Positions 25,906 to 35,550 of a DNA stretch of 64,000 nucleotides are shown piece by piece. The DNA lies in the NCBI GenBank assembly GCA_020725525.1, contig DYEX01000127.1, positions 1 through 64,000 of the forward strand, given 5' to 3'. The stretch's first letter is position 1. Each line of letters starts with the position of its first letter. The translations under genes were made by a program, and so were the position numbers. Under the pieces are notes generated by a model. The model searched no databases and had not been told where the DNA came from. It saw nothing but the letters and a program-made list of their open reading frames with translations. Source of the stretch: Desulfovirgula sp. (GTDB taxonomy: Bacteria; Bacillota; Desulfotomaculia; Desulfotomaculales; Desulfovirgulaceae).

Positions 25906-27699
25906 ATGGAACTTTACAGGGCTCATGTTCTGGTCTGTGCCGGGGCCGGGTGTATTTCCTCGGGGTGCCAGGCAGTAAAATCTGCCCTGGAAGAGAGCAT
26001 AGACAGGCTGGGTTTAAAGCGCGAAGTTAAGGTGGTTGAAACCGGCTGTATGGGTCCCTGCGACCTGGGCCCGGTAATTGTGGTTTATCCCGAGGGGGTC
26101 TTTTACCGCCAGTTAAAACCCGCCGATGCGGTGGAAATCGCCGAAGAACATTTGTTAAAGGGGCGGGTAGTGGAGCGCCTGCTGTACAAGGCGCCCGAAA
26201 ACGGCAAGACGGCGGTTACCTCCGATCAGATAGATTTCTTTAAAAAGCAGACCCGCATTGCCCTGCGCAACACGGGAATCATCAACCCGGAATCGGTGGA
26301 AGAATACATTGCCCGCGACGGGTACCGGGCTTTGGGCAAAGTGCTCACCAGCATGACCCCGGAGGAAGTCATCGAGTGCATCAAAAAATCCGGTTTACGG
26401 GGGCGGGGCGGAGCGGGATTTCCGACCGGCTTGAAGTGGGAATTTTCGGCTAAAGCGCCCGGCAAGCCCAGGTACGTGGTATGCAACGCCGACGAGGGTG
26501 ATCCCGGTGCCTTTATGGACAGAAGCATTCTCGAGGGGGACCCCCATAGCGTACTGGAGGCCATGGCCATCTGCGGTTACGCCATCGGATCCAGCCAGGG
26601 CTACGTTTATGTGCGGGCCGAATACCCCCTGGCGGTGCAAAGATTGAGCCTGGCCATTGAAAAGGCCCGGGAATACGGCCTGCTGGGGCAAAACATCTTT
26701 GGTACAGGCTTTAGCTTCGATGTGGAGATCCGGGTAGGAGCCGGAGCCTTTGTCTGCGGTGAGGAAACGGCCCTGCTGGCTTCCATCGAAGGCCGCCGCG
26801 GTGAACCAAGACCGCGACCTCCCTTTCCTGCCCAGGAAGGCCTTTGGGGAAAGCCTACGGTGATCAACAACGTGGAAACGTGGGCAAACATTCCGCCCAT
26901 TATACTGAACGGGCCCGAGTGGTTTGCTTCCATCGGTACGGAAAAAAGCAAGGGGACCAAGGTCTTTGCCCTGGCCGGCAAAGTAAACAACACCGGTCTG
27001 GTTGAGGTGCCCATGGGCACCACTTTAAGGGAAATTATCTTTGATATCGGTGGTGGCATCCCGGGAGGCAAGCAGTTTAAGGCAGCCCAAACGGGAGGTC
27101 CTTCCGGTGGCTGCATCCCGGCCCGTTACCTGGACGTGCCGGTGGATTACGAGTCGCTGACCCAGCTGGGAGCCATCATGGGTTCCGGCGGGTTGATCAT
27201 CATGGACGAGGACACCTGTATGGTTGACCTGGCCCGCTTCTTCCTGGAGTTTGTCCAGGACGAGTCCTGCGGCAAGTGTTCCCCCTGCCGCATCGGCACC
27301 AAGCGCATGCTGGAGATTGTGGAGCGGATCACCCGGGGCGAGGGCCGGGATGGAGATATCGAGCTGTTGGAGGAACTGGGACAGGGCATCAAGTCTTCCG
27401 CCCTGTGCGGCCTCGGACAGACCGCACCCAATCCCGTGCTCAGCACCATCCGCCACTTCCGTGAAGAGTATGAGGCCCATATATACCACAAGAAATGTCC
27501 TGCCGGGGTTTGCCGCGCCTTGATGGTGTACGCTATAGACGCAGAGAAATGCAACGGCTGCGGGCGCTGCGCCCTGGTGTGTCCGGCAAAAGCTATTTCC
27601 GGAGAGAAAAAGAAGCCCCACCGGATAGACGTGGAAAAATGTCTCCGGTGCGGCACATGTATGGAAAAGTGCAAGTTTGGAGCTATTTATACCATTTAA
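25906..27699 (+). CDS. hydB: Bifurcating [FeFe] hydrogenase NuoF-like flavoprotein subunit (HydB/HndC)
   Basis: A 597-residue subunit that binds FMN and NAD(H). The N-terminal thioredoxin-like [2Fe-2S] region has CISSGC and CMGPCD. The nucleotide-binding stretch is [10 protein letters not shown] near residue 165, followed by the FMN region [13 protein letters not shown]. The N3-type cluster site is [10 protein letters not shown]. The C-terminus has two [4Fe-4S] motifs ([23 protein letters not shown]). This domain order is that of flavin-based electron-bifurcating hydrogenases. ATG with a G-rich ribosome-binding site. Confidence 0.95.
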   Translation: MELYRAHVLVCAGAGCISSGCQAVKSALEESIDRLGLKREVKVVETGCMGPCDLGPVIVVYPEGVFYRQLKPADAVEIAEEHLLKGRVVERLLYKAPENGKTAVTSDQIDFFKKQTRIALRNTGIINPESVEEYIARDGYRALGKVLTSMTPEEVIECIKKSGLRGRGGAGFPTGLKWEFSAKAPGKPRYVVCNADEGDPGAFMDRSILEGDPHSVLEAMAICGYAIGSSQGYVYVRAEYPLAVQRLSLAIEKAREYGLLGQNIFGTGFSFDVEIRVGAGAFVCGEETALLASIEGRRGEPRPRPPFPAQEGLWGKPTVINNVETWANIPPIILNGPEWFASIGTEKSKGTKVFALAGKVNNTGLVEVPMGTTLREIIFDIGGGIPGGKQFKAAQTGGPSGGCIPARYLDVPVDYESLTQLGAIMGSGGLIIMDEDTCMVDLARFFLEFVQDESCGKCSPCRIGTKRMLEIVERITRGEGRDGDIELLEELGQGIKSSALCGLGQTAPNPVLSTIRHFREEYEAHIYHKKCPAGVCRALMVYAIDAEKCNGCGRCALVCPAKAISGEKKKPHRIDVEKCLRCGTCMEKCKFGAIYTI

Positions 27700-27715
27700 A
27701 GCTGGAGGGAGAAAC

Positions 27716-29440
27716 ATGTCCCTGGTGACGCTTACTATAGATGGGCGACAGGTTCAGGTGCCGCCCGGCACCACCATCCTGGCGGCGGCCAGGCAGGCTG
27801 GGGTAAAAATCCCCACGCTCTGTTACCTGGAGGAGTTGAACGTCATCGGTGCCTGCCGCCTGTGCCTGGTACAGGTAGAAGGTGCCCGCGCGCTGGTGGC
27901 GTCCTGTGTAACCCAGGCTGGCGAGGGCATGGTGGTGCATACCAGCTCGCCGGAGGTGTTAAAGGCGCGCCGGCTTAATTTGGAACTGCTCATGTCCAAC
28001 CACCCCCAGGAGTGCCTGACCTGTCTGCGCAATACCAGCTGCGAGCTGCAGCAGCTGGCGGCCGAGCTGGGAGTGGGAGAAATTCGCTTCCAGGGGGAGA
28101 TGTCTCCCTACGAGGTGGACGACTCCAGCCCCTCTATAATCCGTGACCCGCGCAAGTGCATCCTTTGCCGCCGCTGCGTGGCGGTGTGCGAAAAGGTGCA
28201 GGGGGTCAGCGCCATTGCCGTCCAGGAACGGGGTTTTGATACCGTGGTGGCACCGGCCTTCCTGGCGCCGCTGGGCGAGGTAAACTGTGTCAATTGCGGT
28301 CAGTGCTCGCTGGTTTGTCCCACGGCGGCCATTCACGAACGGGATGAAACGGACAAAGTTTGGGCCGCCCTGGCCGACCCGGAAAAGCACGTGGTGGTGC
28401 AAACCGCCCCTGCCGTGCGGGTAAGCATCGGCGAGATGTTCGGGCTGGAACCGGGAAGTATCGTTACGGGTAAGCTGGTGGCCGCTTTAAGGCGCCTGGG
28501 ATTTGATAAAGTCTTTGATACTGATTTTACCGCTGATTTAACGATCATGGAAGAGGGTAGCGAGTTAATTCACCGCCTGCAGAACGGCGGCAGGCTCCCC
28601 CTGATTACATCGTGCAGCCCGGGGTGGATCAAATTTATTGAGCACTTTTACCCCAACCTGCTGCCTAACTTATCAACCTGCAAGTCGCCGCAGCAGATGT
28701 TCGGTGCCCTGGCCAAGACCTACTATGCGCAAAAAGAAGGTATCGATCCGGCCAGGATCTTCGTAGTTTCCATCATGCCCTGTACGGCGAAAAAATACGA
28801 AGCCGGCCGCCCGGAGATGAACTCCAGCGGCTACCGGGATGTGGACGTGGTGCTCACCACCCGGGAATTGGGTAGAATGCTCAAGCAGGCGGGTATTGAT
28901 TTCGAGTCCCTTCCCGGGGAAGATTACGACGCGCCCCTGGGTATTTCCACCGGAGCGGGAGTCATCTTCGGGGCTACCGGTGGGGTGATGGAAGCAGCCC
29001 TGCGGACTGCTTATGAACTGGTCACGGGTGCCACCCTGTTTTCCCTCGACTTTGAGGAGGTCCGCGGGCTGGAAGGGGTGAAGGAAGCTTCCGTCAACCT
29101 GGCCGGAATGGAGTTGAAAGTAGCCGTGGCTCACGGGCTCGGCAATGCCCGCAAGGTCCTGGATGCCGTGGTGAACAGGGAAAGGGAGTACCATTTCATT
29201 GAAATCATGTGCTGCCCCGGCGGGTGTATCGGCGGCGGCGGCCAGCCCTTCCCCGTGGACAACGAGATCCGGGCCAGGCGTATCGCGGCCATCTACCAGG
29301 CCGACCGGCAGATGCCGCTGCGCAAGTCCCACGAAAACCCGGCCGTACAGGCCCTGTACAGGGAGTTCCTGGGCGAGCCCCTGGGGCACAAGTCCCACGA
29401 GTTGCTGCACACCCACTATACACCCAGAGAGCGGTTTTAA
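27716..29440 (+). CDS. hydA: Bifurcating [FeFe] hydrogenase catalytic subunit (HydA/HndD)
   Basis: 574 residues. An N-terminal [2Fe-2S] ferredoxin domain (CRLCLVQV), a histidine/cysteine cluster region (HPQECLTC), two [4Fe-4S] motifs (CILCRRCVAVCE, CVNCGQCSLVCP), then the H-cluster loops L1 TSCSPGW (~298), L2 MPCTAKK (~353) and L3 MCCPGGCIGGGGQP (~497). It interconverts protons and H2 with electrons from NADH and reduced ferredoxin. ATG 27716 follows GGAGGGAG; the frame is open 39 bases further upstream without support. L1 has serine where many enzymes have the second cysteine, a form I associate with NAD(P)-linked enzymes. Confidence 0.95.
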   Translation: MSLVTLTIDGRQVQVPPGTTILAAARQAGVKIPTLCYLEELNVIGACRLCLVQVEGARALVASCVTQAGEGMVVHTSSPEVLKARRLNLELLMSNHPQECLTCLRNTSCELQQLAAELGVGEIRFQGEMSPYEVDDSSPSIIRDPRKCILCRRCVAVCEKVQGVSAIAVQERGFDTVVAPAFLAPLGEVNCVNCGQCSLVCPTAAIHERDETDKVWAALADPEKHVVVQTAPAVRVSIGEMFGLEPGSIVTGKLVAALRRLGFDKVFDTDFTADLTIMEEGSELIHRLQNGGRLPLITSCSPGWIKFIEHFYPNLLPNLSTCKSPQQMFGALAKTYYAQKEGIDPARIFVVSIMPCTAKKYEAGRPEMNSSGYRDVDVVLTTRELGRMLKQAGIDFESLPGEDYDAPLGISTGAGVIFGATGGVMEAALRTAYELVTGATLFSLDFEEVRGLEGVKEASVNLAGMELKVAVAHGLGNARKVLDAVVNREREYHFIEIMCCPGGCIGGGGQPFPVDNEIRARRIAAIYQADRQMPLRKSHENPAVQALYREFLGEPLGHKSHELLHTHYTPRERF

Positions 29441-29448
29441 AACAGCGA

Positions 29449-29475
29449 ACCACCCGGTTTGGCCGGGTGGTTTTG
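29449..29475 (+). terminator. Intrinsic terminator of the hydrogenase operon
   Basis: ACCACCCGG (29449-29457) pairs with CCGGGTGGT (29463-29471), followed by TTTTGTT. It also lies at the 3' end of the convergent LysR gene and may serve both. Confidence 0.88.
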
Positions 29476-30390
29476 TTATTCCTTCCCCAGTAAACGGCGG
29501 CATAGTTCCCTGTCCATGAGGAAGCTTTTGAAGATGCTGGCTGAGAGACCGTTGCTGACCTGCCGGGGCCAGGCCAGGTACAGGTAGTAACGTATTTGCA
29601 TCCCCGGGATGATTACCCGGGCCACTTTGCCTGTTTCCAGGGCATCGTGGGCTGCGCGGCGGGAAACCGCGGCTATGCCCAGCCCGGCCCGGACCGCCCG
29701 CACCATGGACTGGCTGCTGCCCAGTTCCAGTATGCTGGGAAAATGCTCCACGGTGATGTTGTGTTCGGCCAGTTTGGCTTCCACGGCCTGGCGGGTGCCC
29801 GAACCAACTTCGCGGATGATCAGGGGTTCGTGTGTCAGTTCCTCCAGGGAGATGTTGTTCCCTGCCCAGGGATGCCAGGAGGGGACGATAAAGATCAATT
29901 CGTCTTCCAACCAGGGGTGGTATTCGATACTCTCTCCACCCATCGCCGTTCCCAGAACGCCAATGTCGATCTCCCGGTCCTGTAACCAGCGTGCCACTGC
30001 GGCGCTATTGCCCACCTGCAGGCTTACCCGGACTCCCGGGTACTGCTCCCGGAAGCCGCCGATGAAAATGGGGAGCAGGCATTCGGCAGGCATGCTGGTG
30101 GCTCCAAGCATCAAATGGCCGCTTTTCAATCCCTGGAGTTCATTAATCATGGCGCGGATTTTCCGGTAATGGCGGACCATTTGCTTGATTTCCGGGTAGA
30201 GAAGCCGTCCGGCCTCAGTAAGCAGCACCTTTTTTTCATTGCGCTCCAAAAGGGTGACGCCCAGTTCTTCCTCCAGCGCTTTAATCTGAAAACTTACGGC
30301 CGGCTGGCTCATCCCCAGTTGTCCGGCGGTTTTGGTAAAATTGCGCAGTTCAGCGACCAGCAAAAAGGCCTCCAGCTGTTTTATATTCAT
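29476..30390 (-). CDS. LysR-family transcriptional regulator
   Basis: About 304 residues. The N-terminal winged-helix region (MNIKQLEAFLLVAELRNFTK, QPAVSFQIKALEEELG) is followed by a periplasmic-binding-like effector domain with the typical LMLGATSMPAE start. ATG at 30390 matches the family's usual N-terminus; the frame extends 12 codons upstream. Convergent with hydA. The target is unknown; similar CysL/CbbR-type regulators respond to small metabolites. Confidence 0.85.
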   Translation of the reverse strand: MNIKQLEAFLLVAELRNFTKTAGQLGMSQPAVSFQIKALEEELGVTLLERNEKKVLLTEAGRLLYPEIKQMVRHYRKIRAMINELQGLKSGHLMLGATSMPAECLLPIFIGGFREQYPGVRVSLQVGNSAAVARWLQDREIDIGVLGTAMGGESIEYHPWLEDELIFIVPSWHPWAGNNISLEELTHEPLIIREVGSGTRQAVEAKLAEHNITVEHFPSILELGSSQSMVRAVRAGLGIAAVSRRAAHDALETGKVARVIIPGMQIRYYLYLAWPRQVSNGLSASIFKSFLMDRELCRRLLGKE

Positions 30391-30426
30391 GGAAAGTTGC
30401 AACACCTTTCGGAAGATAATTTCCAA

Positions 30427-30497
30427 GAATATTCAGACGAAGACAAAAAGGAAGCTTAAGTCAACGCGGCACCATAGCGGGATCACTGAACATTTAC
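30427..30497. repeat. Short (71-bp) relative of the ~300-bp repeat
   Basis: The ends GAATATTCAG (30427-30436) and CTGAACATTTAC (30486-30497) match the outer ends of the large repeats. The interior shares CGGCACCATAGCGGG with the 58-bp copy at 55.2 kb (CGGCACCATAACGGG). It lacks the structured arms. It lies between the LysR gene and ttcA. Confidence 0.6.
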
Positions 30498-30596
30498 GTC
30501 GAAAAACTATAAGCTTGTTCTTTCTATATGATATAGTAAAAATCCTGCCGCATGCTTAATCTAAAACACCTTCGGGCCTGCTGTTGTTATTTACCT

Positions 30597-30624
30597 TTGA
30601 CAGAACAGTAACGGCAAATATAAT
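30597..30624 (+). promoter_or_regulatory. Consensus sigma-A promoter for ttcA
   Basis: TTGACA (30597-30602) and TATAAT (30619-30624) with a 16-bp spacer, about 55 bp upstream of the gene. Confidence 0.85.
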
Positions 30625-30681
30625 TTAGGGTGTAATGTACTCGAAGGGTTAACTTTCGAATGTTCAAGGAGCGGTTCAATC

Positions 30682-31413
30682 TTGAGCAAAGAGTTTCAGC
30701 GGTATGTAGTAACCCGGGTAAAGCGGGCCATTGTTGATTACGGCATGATTGCAGATGGGGACCGGGTGGCGGTAGGCCTTTCCGGGGGGAAGGACAGCAG
30801 CGTGCTATTGCACATCCTGAACCTTGTCCGGCGGGTGGCACCCATTAAATTTTCCCTGCACGGCATTTATGTAGATCCCGGCTGGGACATGGAAGTAAAC
30901 GTGTTGCGGGAATTTTGTGAGCACGAAGGGGTTCCTTTTTACTATAAACCCACCAATATTGCCGAGGTGGTTTTCGATATCCGGCAGGAGAAAAACCCCT
31001 GTGCCCTGTGTGCCAACCTGCGCCGGGGGGCCTTAAACAATACTGCCCGGGACCTGGGATGCAACAAGGTGGCCCTGGGACATCACCTGGATGATGTGAT
31101 TGAAACCTTTTTCCTCAGCCTTTTTTACACCGGGCAGTTTCGTACTTTTTCTCCCATTACTTATTTAAGCCGGAGCGATGTCACCATGATCCGTCCTTTA
31201 ATCTATTTGACCCAGGAACACGTACGGGAAATGGCGCGGCAAAAAAACCTGCCCATTTTAGAAAATCCCTGTCCCGTTAACGGCAGGACCAGGCGGCAGG
31301 AAATGAGGGAGTTCGTGGCAAATCTACTTACCAGATATCCCGATTTACACCTGCGCTTTCTCAATGCTCTTAAGACGGCAGATTTACGCAACCTGTGGCC
31401 GGTAGCAAAGTAA
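30682..31413 (+). CDS. ttcA: tRNA 2-thiocytidine synthetase TtcA-like protein
   Basis: A 243-residue PP-loop ATPase with SGGKDSS near residue 34, the cysteine pair CALC (107 and 110) and NPCPVNGRTRRQ near the C-terminus. TtcA thiolates cytidine 32 of some tRNAs using an Fe-S cluster. Shorter than the E. coli enzyme, as usual for the Gram-positive and archaeal-type members. TTG start after AAGGAGCGG. Another member of the TtcA/TtuA family is possible. Confidence 0.8.
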   Translation: MSKEFQRYVVTRVKRAIVDYGMIADGDRVAVGLSGGKDSSVLLHILNLVRRVAPIKFSLHGIYVDPGWDMEVNVLREFCEHEGVPFYYKPTNIAEVVFDIRQEKNPCALCANLRRGALNNTARDLGCNKVALGHHLDDVIETFFLSLFYTGQFRTFSPITYLSRSDVTMIRPLIYLTQEHVREMARQKNLPILENPCPVNGRTRRQEMREFVANLLTRYPDLHLRFLNALKTADLRNLWPVAK

Positions 31414-31515
31414 AAACTACTGAGGTGACAAAACATAAGGATCTTTTCTGGCTTCGGATGCAACTATTAGTATAGCCTTTTTATTTGAAAAATGCCACAA
31501 AACATTAAAATCTCA

Positions 31516-31659
31516 TTTTCGTTCAATTTACAAAATTACTATTTTAATTCGTGCCCGAAGTAGCTATTTACTCACACTTTTCACCCCCTTATAATGAAGA
31601 AAAAGAAATTTTTGTGCATTGTATGCTGTATAATTAGTTATTGAGTTTTCGCTCAATTT
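31516..31659 (+). promoter_or_regulatory. Promoter and candidate operators upstream of the acetyl-CoA synthetase gene
   Basis: TTTACT (31567-31572) and TATAAT (31590-31595) are 17 bp apart. Two near-identical 14-mers, TTTTCGTTCAATTT (31516-31529) and TTTTCGCTCAATTT (31646-31659), flank it. The second is part of the palindrome ATTGAG-N6-CTCAAT (31640-31657). The arrangement suggests a repressor binding on both sides of the promoter. The cognate protein is unknown. Confidence 0.5.
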
Positions 31660-31680
31660 GCTCCAAGAAGGGGTGAAAAT

Positions 31681-33783
31681 GTGGGACTTCTGAACAATTT
31701 TTATAACCCAAATGCGGTAGCGGTAGTTGGTGCGTCAAATAAGCCCGGTAAAGTAGGCCACTCTATAGTAAAGAATTTGATCGAGTCCGGGTATGCGGGA
31801 AAAATTTATCCGGTTAATCCCGGGGAGGATGAGATTGAAGGGTTAAAGTCTTATCCTTCGGTTACCGCCATCCCAGAGGCGGTGGATCTGGCCGTAATAG
31901 CCGTTCCGGCAGCGAAAACCCTGGATGTGGCCAAAGAGTGCGGTGAAAAAGGCGTGAAAAACCTGGTAGTGGTGACTGCCGGGTTTAAGGAAATTGGCAA
32001 AGAGGGTTTAGATCTGGAAAAAGAACTGGTAGCCACCTGTCAGCATTACGGCATGCGTATGCTCGGGCCGAACTGCGTGGGCATGATGGACACCCACACG
32101 CCGATCAATGCCTCCTTTACTAGAACTTTCCCCCTAAAAGGTGACATTGCCTTCCTCTCCCAGAGCGGTGCCACCCTGATTGCCATCCTGGACTGGAGCC
32201 GCACTGTTGGCCTTGGTTTCAGCAAAATGGTCAGCCTGGGTAACAAAGGAGACCTTTCCGAAATTGATTTTATTGCTGAAGCCGCCGTAGATCCCTATAC
32301 CCGTGTTATTGCCTGCTACCTGGAAGACGTGGCCGACGGGTCCCGTTTCCTGGAAGTGGTCCGGCAGGCCACCCGTAAAAAACCGGTGATCATTCTCAAG
32401 TCCGGCACCAGCCAGGCCGGTGCGCAGGCCGCTTCTTCCCACACCGGTGCCCTGGCCGGTAGTGACCTGGCTTACGATACTGCCTTCCGGCAGTGCGGCG
32501 TTATCCGCGCCCGGACCATGACCGAGCTTTTCGAGCTGGCCATTGCCTTTTCCCGTTGTCCGGTTCCCGCCGGTAAACGGGTGGCCATCGTGACCAACTC
32601 GGGCGGCCCCGGCATTGTGGCTACGGATAACGTGGAAGCCAGATCCCTGACCATGGCCCGGTTCACCAGGGAAACCATTGAGGATCTGCGTGCGGGTCTG
32701 CCTCCCGAGGCCGCCCTGTATAACCCGGTGGACGTGCTGGGTGACGCCAGGGCCGACCGCTACCGTTTTGCCCTGGAGAAGGTTCTCGCCGACCCCAATG
32801 TGGATAGTGTCGTGGTGTTAATGTGTCCCACCGCCGTGGCCCAGCCCCTGGAAACCACCCGGGCGGTGATCGAGCTGCAGAAGAAGTATCCCCATAAACC
32901 GATCATGGGCGTTTATCTGGGCGGGGAATCCATGGCTGAAGGCGCGCGGCTGATGTCTGAAGCGGGCATGCCCTGTTTTACCTTCCCGGAGCCGGCTATT
33001 GCGGCCATTGACGGGCTGGTTAACTACGGTCAATTCCGGAATGCCCCTGAAGGGGAAAGTGATCTGGTTTATTCCGACGTGGACAGGAAAACGGTCAAGG
33101 CCGTTTTTTACGATGCCATGCGGGATAACCGCCTGGTGCTGCTGGGCAGCGAAGCCGCAGCCGTTGCCAGGGCCTACGGCATTCCTGCTGCGCCAATATC
33201 CCTGGTCACTACTCCGGATGAAGCGGTGGAGGAAGCGGAAAAAATGGGCTACCCGGTGGTACTGAAGGTAGCCTCTCCCAAGATCCTGCACAAGACCGAC
33301 GTGGGCGGCGTGAAAATTGGCCTTGATTCTCCCGAGGCAGTACGTAAGGGTTTTATAGAGATCATGGAGAATGTCCATCGCCTGATGCCCCAGGCGGTCA
33401 TTTACGGTGTCGAGGTACAGAAAATGATGCCCAGGGGCGTTGAACTGATCATCGGCATGACCCGGGACGTCCAGTTTGGTCCCATGATTGCCTGCGGTCT
33501 GGGCGGTATTTATGTCAACCTGCTTAAGGATGTTTCCTTCCGTCTGGCCCAGGGGCTCACCCGGCGGGAGATTGAGGCCATGCTTTCTGAAACTAAAGCC
33601 TATACTCTCTTGCGGGGTTACCGGGGCGAGAAGCCGTCCGATCTGCCGGCGCTGGTGGAAGCCATCGGGCGCACGGCCCGGCTGGTGCTGGATTTCCCGG
33701 AGATCAATGAAATCGATATTAACCCCGTCTTTGTCTATAACCAGGGCTTAAGTGCCCTTGATATCAAAATTACCATATCGTGA
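31681..33783 (+). CDS. ADP-forming acetyl-CoA synthetase (fused alpha and beta subunits)
   Basis: A 700-residue protein: N-terminal CoA-binding domain (VAVVGASNKPGKVG), succinyl-CoA-ligase-like domains with the phosphorylated histidine in SSHTGALAGSD (His about 254), and a C-terminal ATP-grasp domain (GYPVVLKVASPKILHKTD). It makes acetate and ATP from acetyl-CoA, ADP and phosphate, or runs in reverse. GTG start after AAGAAGGGG. The order alpha-beta in one chain is common in bacteria and archaea. It is followed after 12 bp by a phosphotransacetylase-N-like protein. Confidence 0.9.
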   Translation: MGLLNNFYNPNAVAVVGASNKPGKVGHSIVKNLIESGYAGKIYPVNPGEDEIEGLKSYPSVTAIPEAVDLAVIAVPAAKTLDVAKECGEKGVKNLVVVTAGFKEIGKEGLDLEKELVATCQHYGMRMLGPNCVGMMDTHTPINASFTRTFPLKGDIAFLSQSGATLIAILDWSRTVGLGFSKMVSLGNKGDLSEIDFIAEAAVDPYTRVIACYLEDVADGSRFLEVVRQATRKKPVIILKSGTSQAGAQAASSHTGALAGSDLAYDTAFRQCGVIRARTMTELFELAIAFSRCPVPAGKRVAIVTNSGGPGIVATDNVEARSLTMARFTRETIEDLRAGLPPEAALYNPVDVLGDARADRYRFALEKVLADPNVDSVVVLMCPTAVAQPLETTRAVIELQKKYPHKPIMGVYLGGESMAEGARLMSEAGMPCFTFPEPAIAAIDGLVNYGQFRNAPEGESDLVYSDVDRKTVKAVFYDAMRDNRLVLLGSEAAAVARAYGIPAAPISLVTTPDEAVEEAEKMGYPVVLKVASPKILHKTDVGGVKIGLDSPEAVRKGFIEIMENVHRLMPQAVIYGVEVQKMMPRGVELIIGMTRDVQFGPMIACGLGGIYVNLLKDVSFRLAQGLTRREIEAMLSETKAYTLLRGYRGEKPSDLPALVEAIGRTARLVLDFPEINEIDINPVFVYNQGLSALDIKITIS

Positions 33784-33795
33784 GGTGTTGGCCTG

Positions 33796-34845
33796 ATGAG
33801 AAATCTGTACATTATGGGCACTCCGGCCAGCGGTAAAACGGCCCTGGCCCTGGGCCTGGCTCAAAAATTGCAAAAAGAAGGCTTTCGGGTTGTATACTTC
33901 AAACCTATCGGGAGCCCTTCCCGGGGACCGGAACGGGTGGATGAGGATGCCGTTTTAATGCGGGAAGTGCTGGGGATGGACGTACCCCTGGAATTGATTG
34001 TGCCCCGGGTGGTCGGCCCGTCCTATCTTTCCGGTAACGGTTGTAAAGACGCCCTTTTCCACGTTCGCACGGCTTACGAACGGATCGCTGCGGGAGCCGA
34101 TGTGGTGATTATCGGCGGAGCCGCCTATCCCTATGCCTACGCCGCCTGCGGGCTGGACGATATTACCCTGGCGAAAGAGCTGGAAGCCCAGGTGCTGCTG
34201 GTGGTCAACATTGAAAATGATTTCAGTCTCGACCAGGCCCTGTTCTTTAACCGCAGCCTGACCGCAGCAGGGGTGAATTTGCTGGGCAACATTTTCAATA
34301 ACATTCCCCGTCCTTTTTTGGCCAAGACCGAAGGTATCTACCGGCCCATCCTGGAGGAGAATGGTTACCGTACGCTGGGTGTGATCCCCCGCCGTGCAGA
34401 AATCGCTTCCCCCACCGTGGAAGAATATTATGAGGTCCTGGGCGGAGAAATTCTCACCGGTGGTGAGAACTTGAAGCGTTTGGTGGAGGATGTGGTGGTG
34501 GGCGCCATGACCGCCGAGAGCGCCCTGACCTATTTCCGCCGCACTGCCGATAAGGCGGTGATTCTGGGTGGCGACCGGGCCGACGTGGCCCTGGCTGCCC
34601 TGGAAACCAGCACCTCGGTGCTCATCCTGACCGGCGGCCTCTATCCCGATGTAAAGGTTGTTGCCCGGGCGCAGGAAAAGGGTGTACCGCTAATCCTGGT
34701 TCATTATGATACGTATACGACCATAGAGAAGATCAGCCAGCTGACCCGTCGCTTAAAACCGGGCGACACCACCGGTATTAAAGTAGCCCTGGAAAACGTG
34801 GAACAGTATTGCCAGTGGGAGGCCATTGTGGAGGCGTTGCGCTAA
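33796..34845 (+). CDS. Phosphotransacetylase N-terminal-like protein (P-loop plus DRTGG)
   Basis: A 349-residue protein with a dethiobiotin-synthetase-like P-loop (GTPASGKTALALGLA) followed by a DRTGG domain (VGAMTAESALTYFRRTADKAVILGGDR). This is the regulatory N-terminal half of long phosphotransacetylases, without the catalytic domain. Coupled to the ADP-forming acetyl-CoA synthetase, it is probably a regulatory partner of that enzyme. An intrinsic terminator follows. Confidence 0.8.
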   Translation: MRNLYIMGTPASGKTALALGLAQKLQKEGFRVVYFKPIGSPSRGPERVDEDAVLMREVLGMDVPLELIVPRVVGPSYLSGNGCKDALFHVRTAYERIAAGADVVIIGGAAYPYAYAACGLDDITLAKELEAQVLLVVNIENDFSLDQALFFNRSLTAAGVNLLGNIFNNIPRPFLAKTEGIYRPILEENGYRTLGVIPRRAEIASPTVEEYYEVLGGEILTGGENLKRLVEDVVVGAMTAESALTYFRRTADKAVILGGDRADVALAALETSTSVLILTGGLYPDVKVVARAQEKGVPLILVHYDTYTTIEKISQLTRRLKPGDTTGIKVALENVEQYCQWEAIVEALR

Positions 34846-34862
34846 TTATAGGCCAGCAGCTG

Positions 34863-34893
34863 CACCGCCGGCCAGGCAACCGGCGGTGTTTTT
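34863..34893 (+). terminator. Intrinsic terminator
   Basis: CACCGCCGG (34863-34871) pairs with CCGGCGGTG (34880-34888), followed by TTTTT. Confidence 0.9.
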
Positions 34894-34928
34894 AGTGCCA
34901 TTGAGGGCGGGCTGCCCAGGCATTTGCC

Positions 34929-34957
34929 TTGACAAAGGGACGACACCCCTATATAAT
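34929..34957 (+). promoter_or_regulatory. Consensus sigma-A promoter for yceD-rpmF
   Basis: TTGACA (34929-34934), 17-bp spacer, TATAAT (34952-34957). Perfect hexamers suit a ribosomal-protein transcript. Confidence 0.92.
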
Positions 34958-34986
34958 GAGTTTTGTTAAATTAAGGGGTGCTTGAC

Positions 34987-35523
34987 ATGCGTATTGATGT
35001 GGCGGATTTAAAAAAGAGCCCCGGGGAAAGCATACAGCTGGAACTTTCTTCTCCATTGCCGGAACTGGAATTCCACGGGGAGAGGTTGAGCTTTGATGGC
35101 CCTGCCCGGGTGTCCCTGGAGATTGGTAATACCGGGAAAGCCCTTTTGGTGGAGGGGGAGGTCAAGGGTACCCTGGAAGTCCGTTGTGCCCGCTGTTTGG
35201 AGCCTTTTCGCTTGCCGGTGGAGGCTATGCTGAGCGAGGTATACTATCCTGCGGACAGTGAAGGGATAGCTGTTGTAGATCCAGCTAAAGAAGAGTACCA
35301 GGAATGGATCCCCTTTTCCGGCGATGTCCTGGATATTACGCCGGAGGTGCTTAAGAGTATTTTGCTGGTATTGCCCATGCGTTTCCTTTGTGATGAGGGC
35401 TGCCGCGGTCTCTGTCCCCGGTGTGGCCAGAACCTGAACATGGCACCCTGTGCCTGTTCCGGGGAAGATGTGGACCCGCGCCTGATGATACTCAAGGACA
35501 TGTTTAAGGACAGCAACCGGTAA
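34987..35523 (+). CDS. yceD: YceD family protein (DUF177)
   Basis: A 178-residue protein with the family cysteines CARC in the first half and CRGLCPRCGQN near the C-terminus. DUF177 proteins are nearly always next to rpmF; in plants and some bacteria they affect 23S rRNA processing. ATG 34987 is preferred to GTG 34978 because AAGGGG lies 8 bp upstream of the ATG. Confidence 0.85.
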   Translation: MRIDVADLKKSPGESIQLELSSPLPELEFHGERLSFDGPARVSLEIGNTGKALLVEGEVKGTLEVRCARCLEPFRLPVEAMLSEVYYPADSEGIAVVDPAKEEYQEWIPFSGDVLDITPEVLKSILLVLPMRFLCDEGCRGLCPRCGQNLNMAPCACSGEDVDPRLMILKDMFKDSNR

Positions 35524-35550
35524 CCTTTGGTTAAAGGGGGGTGGAGTGGT

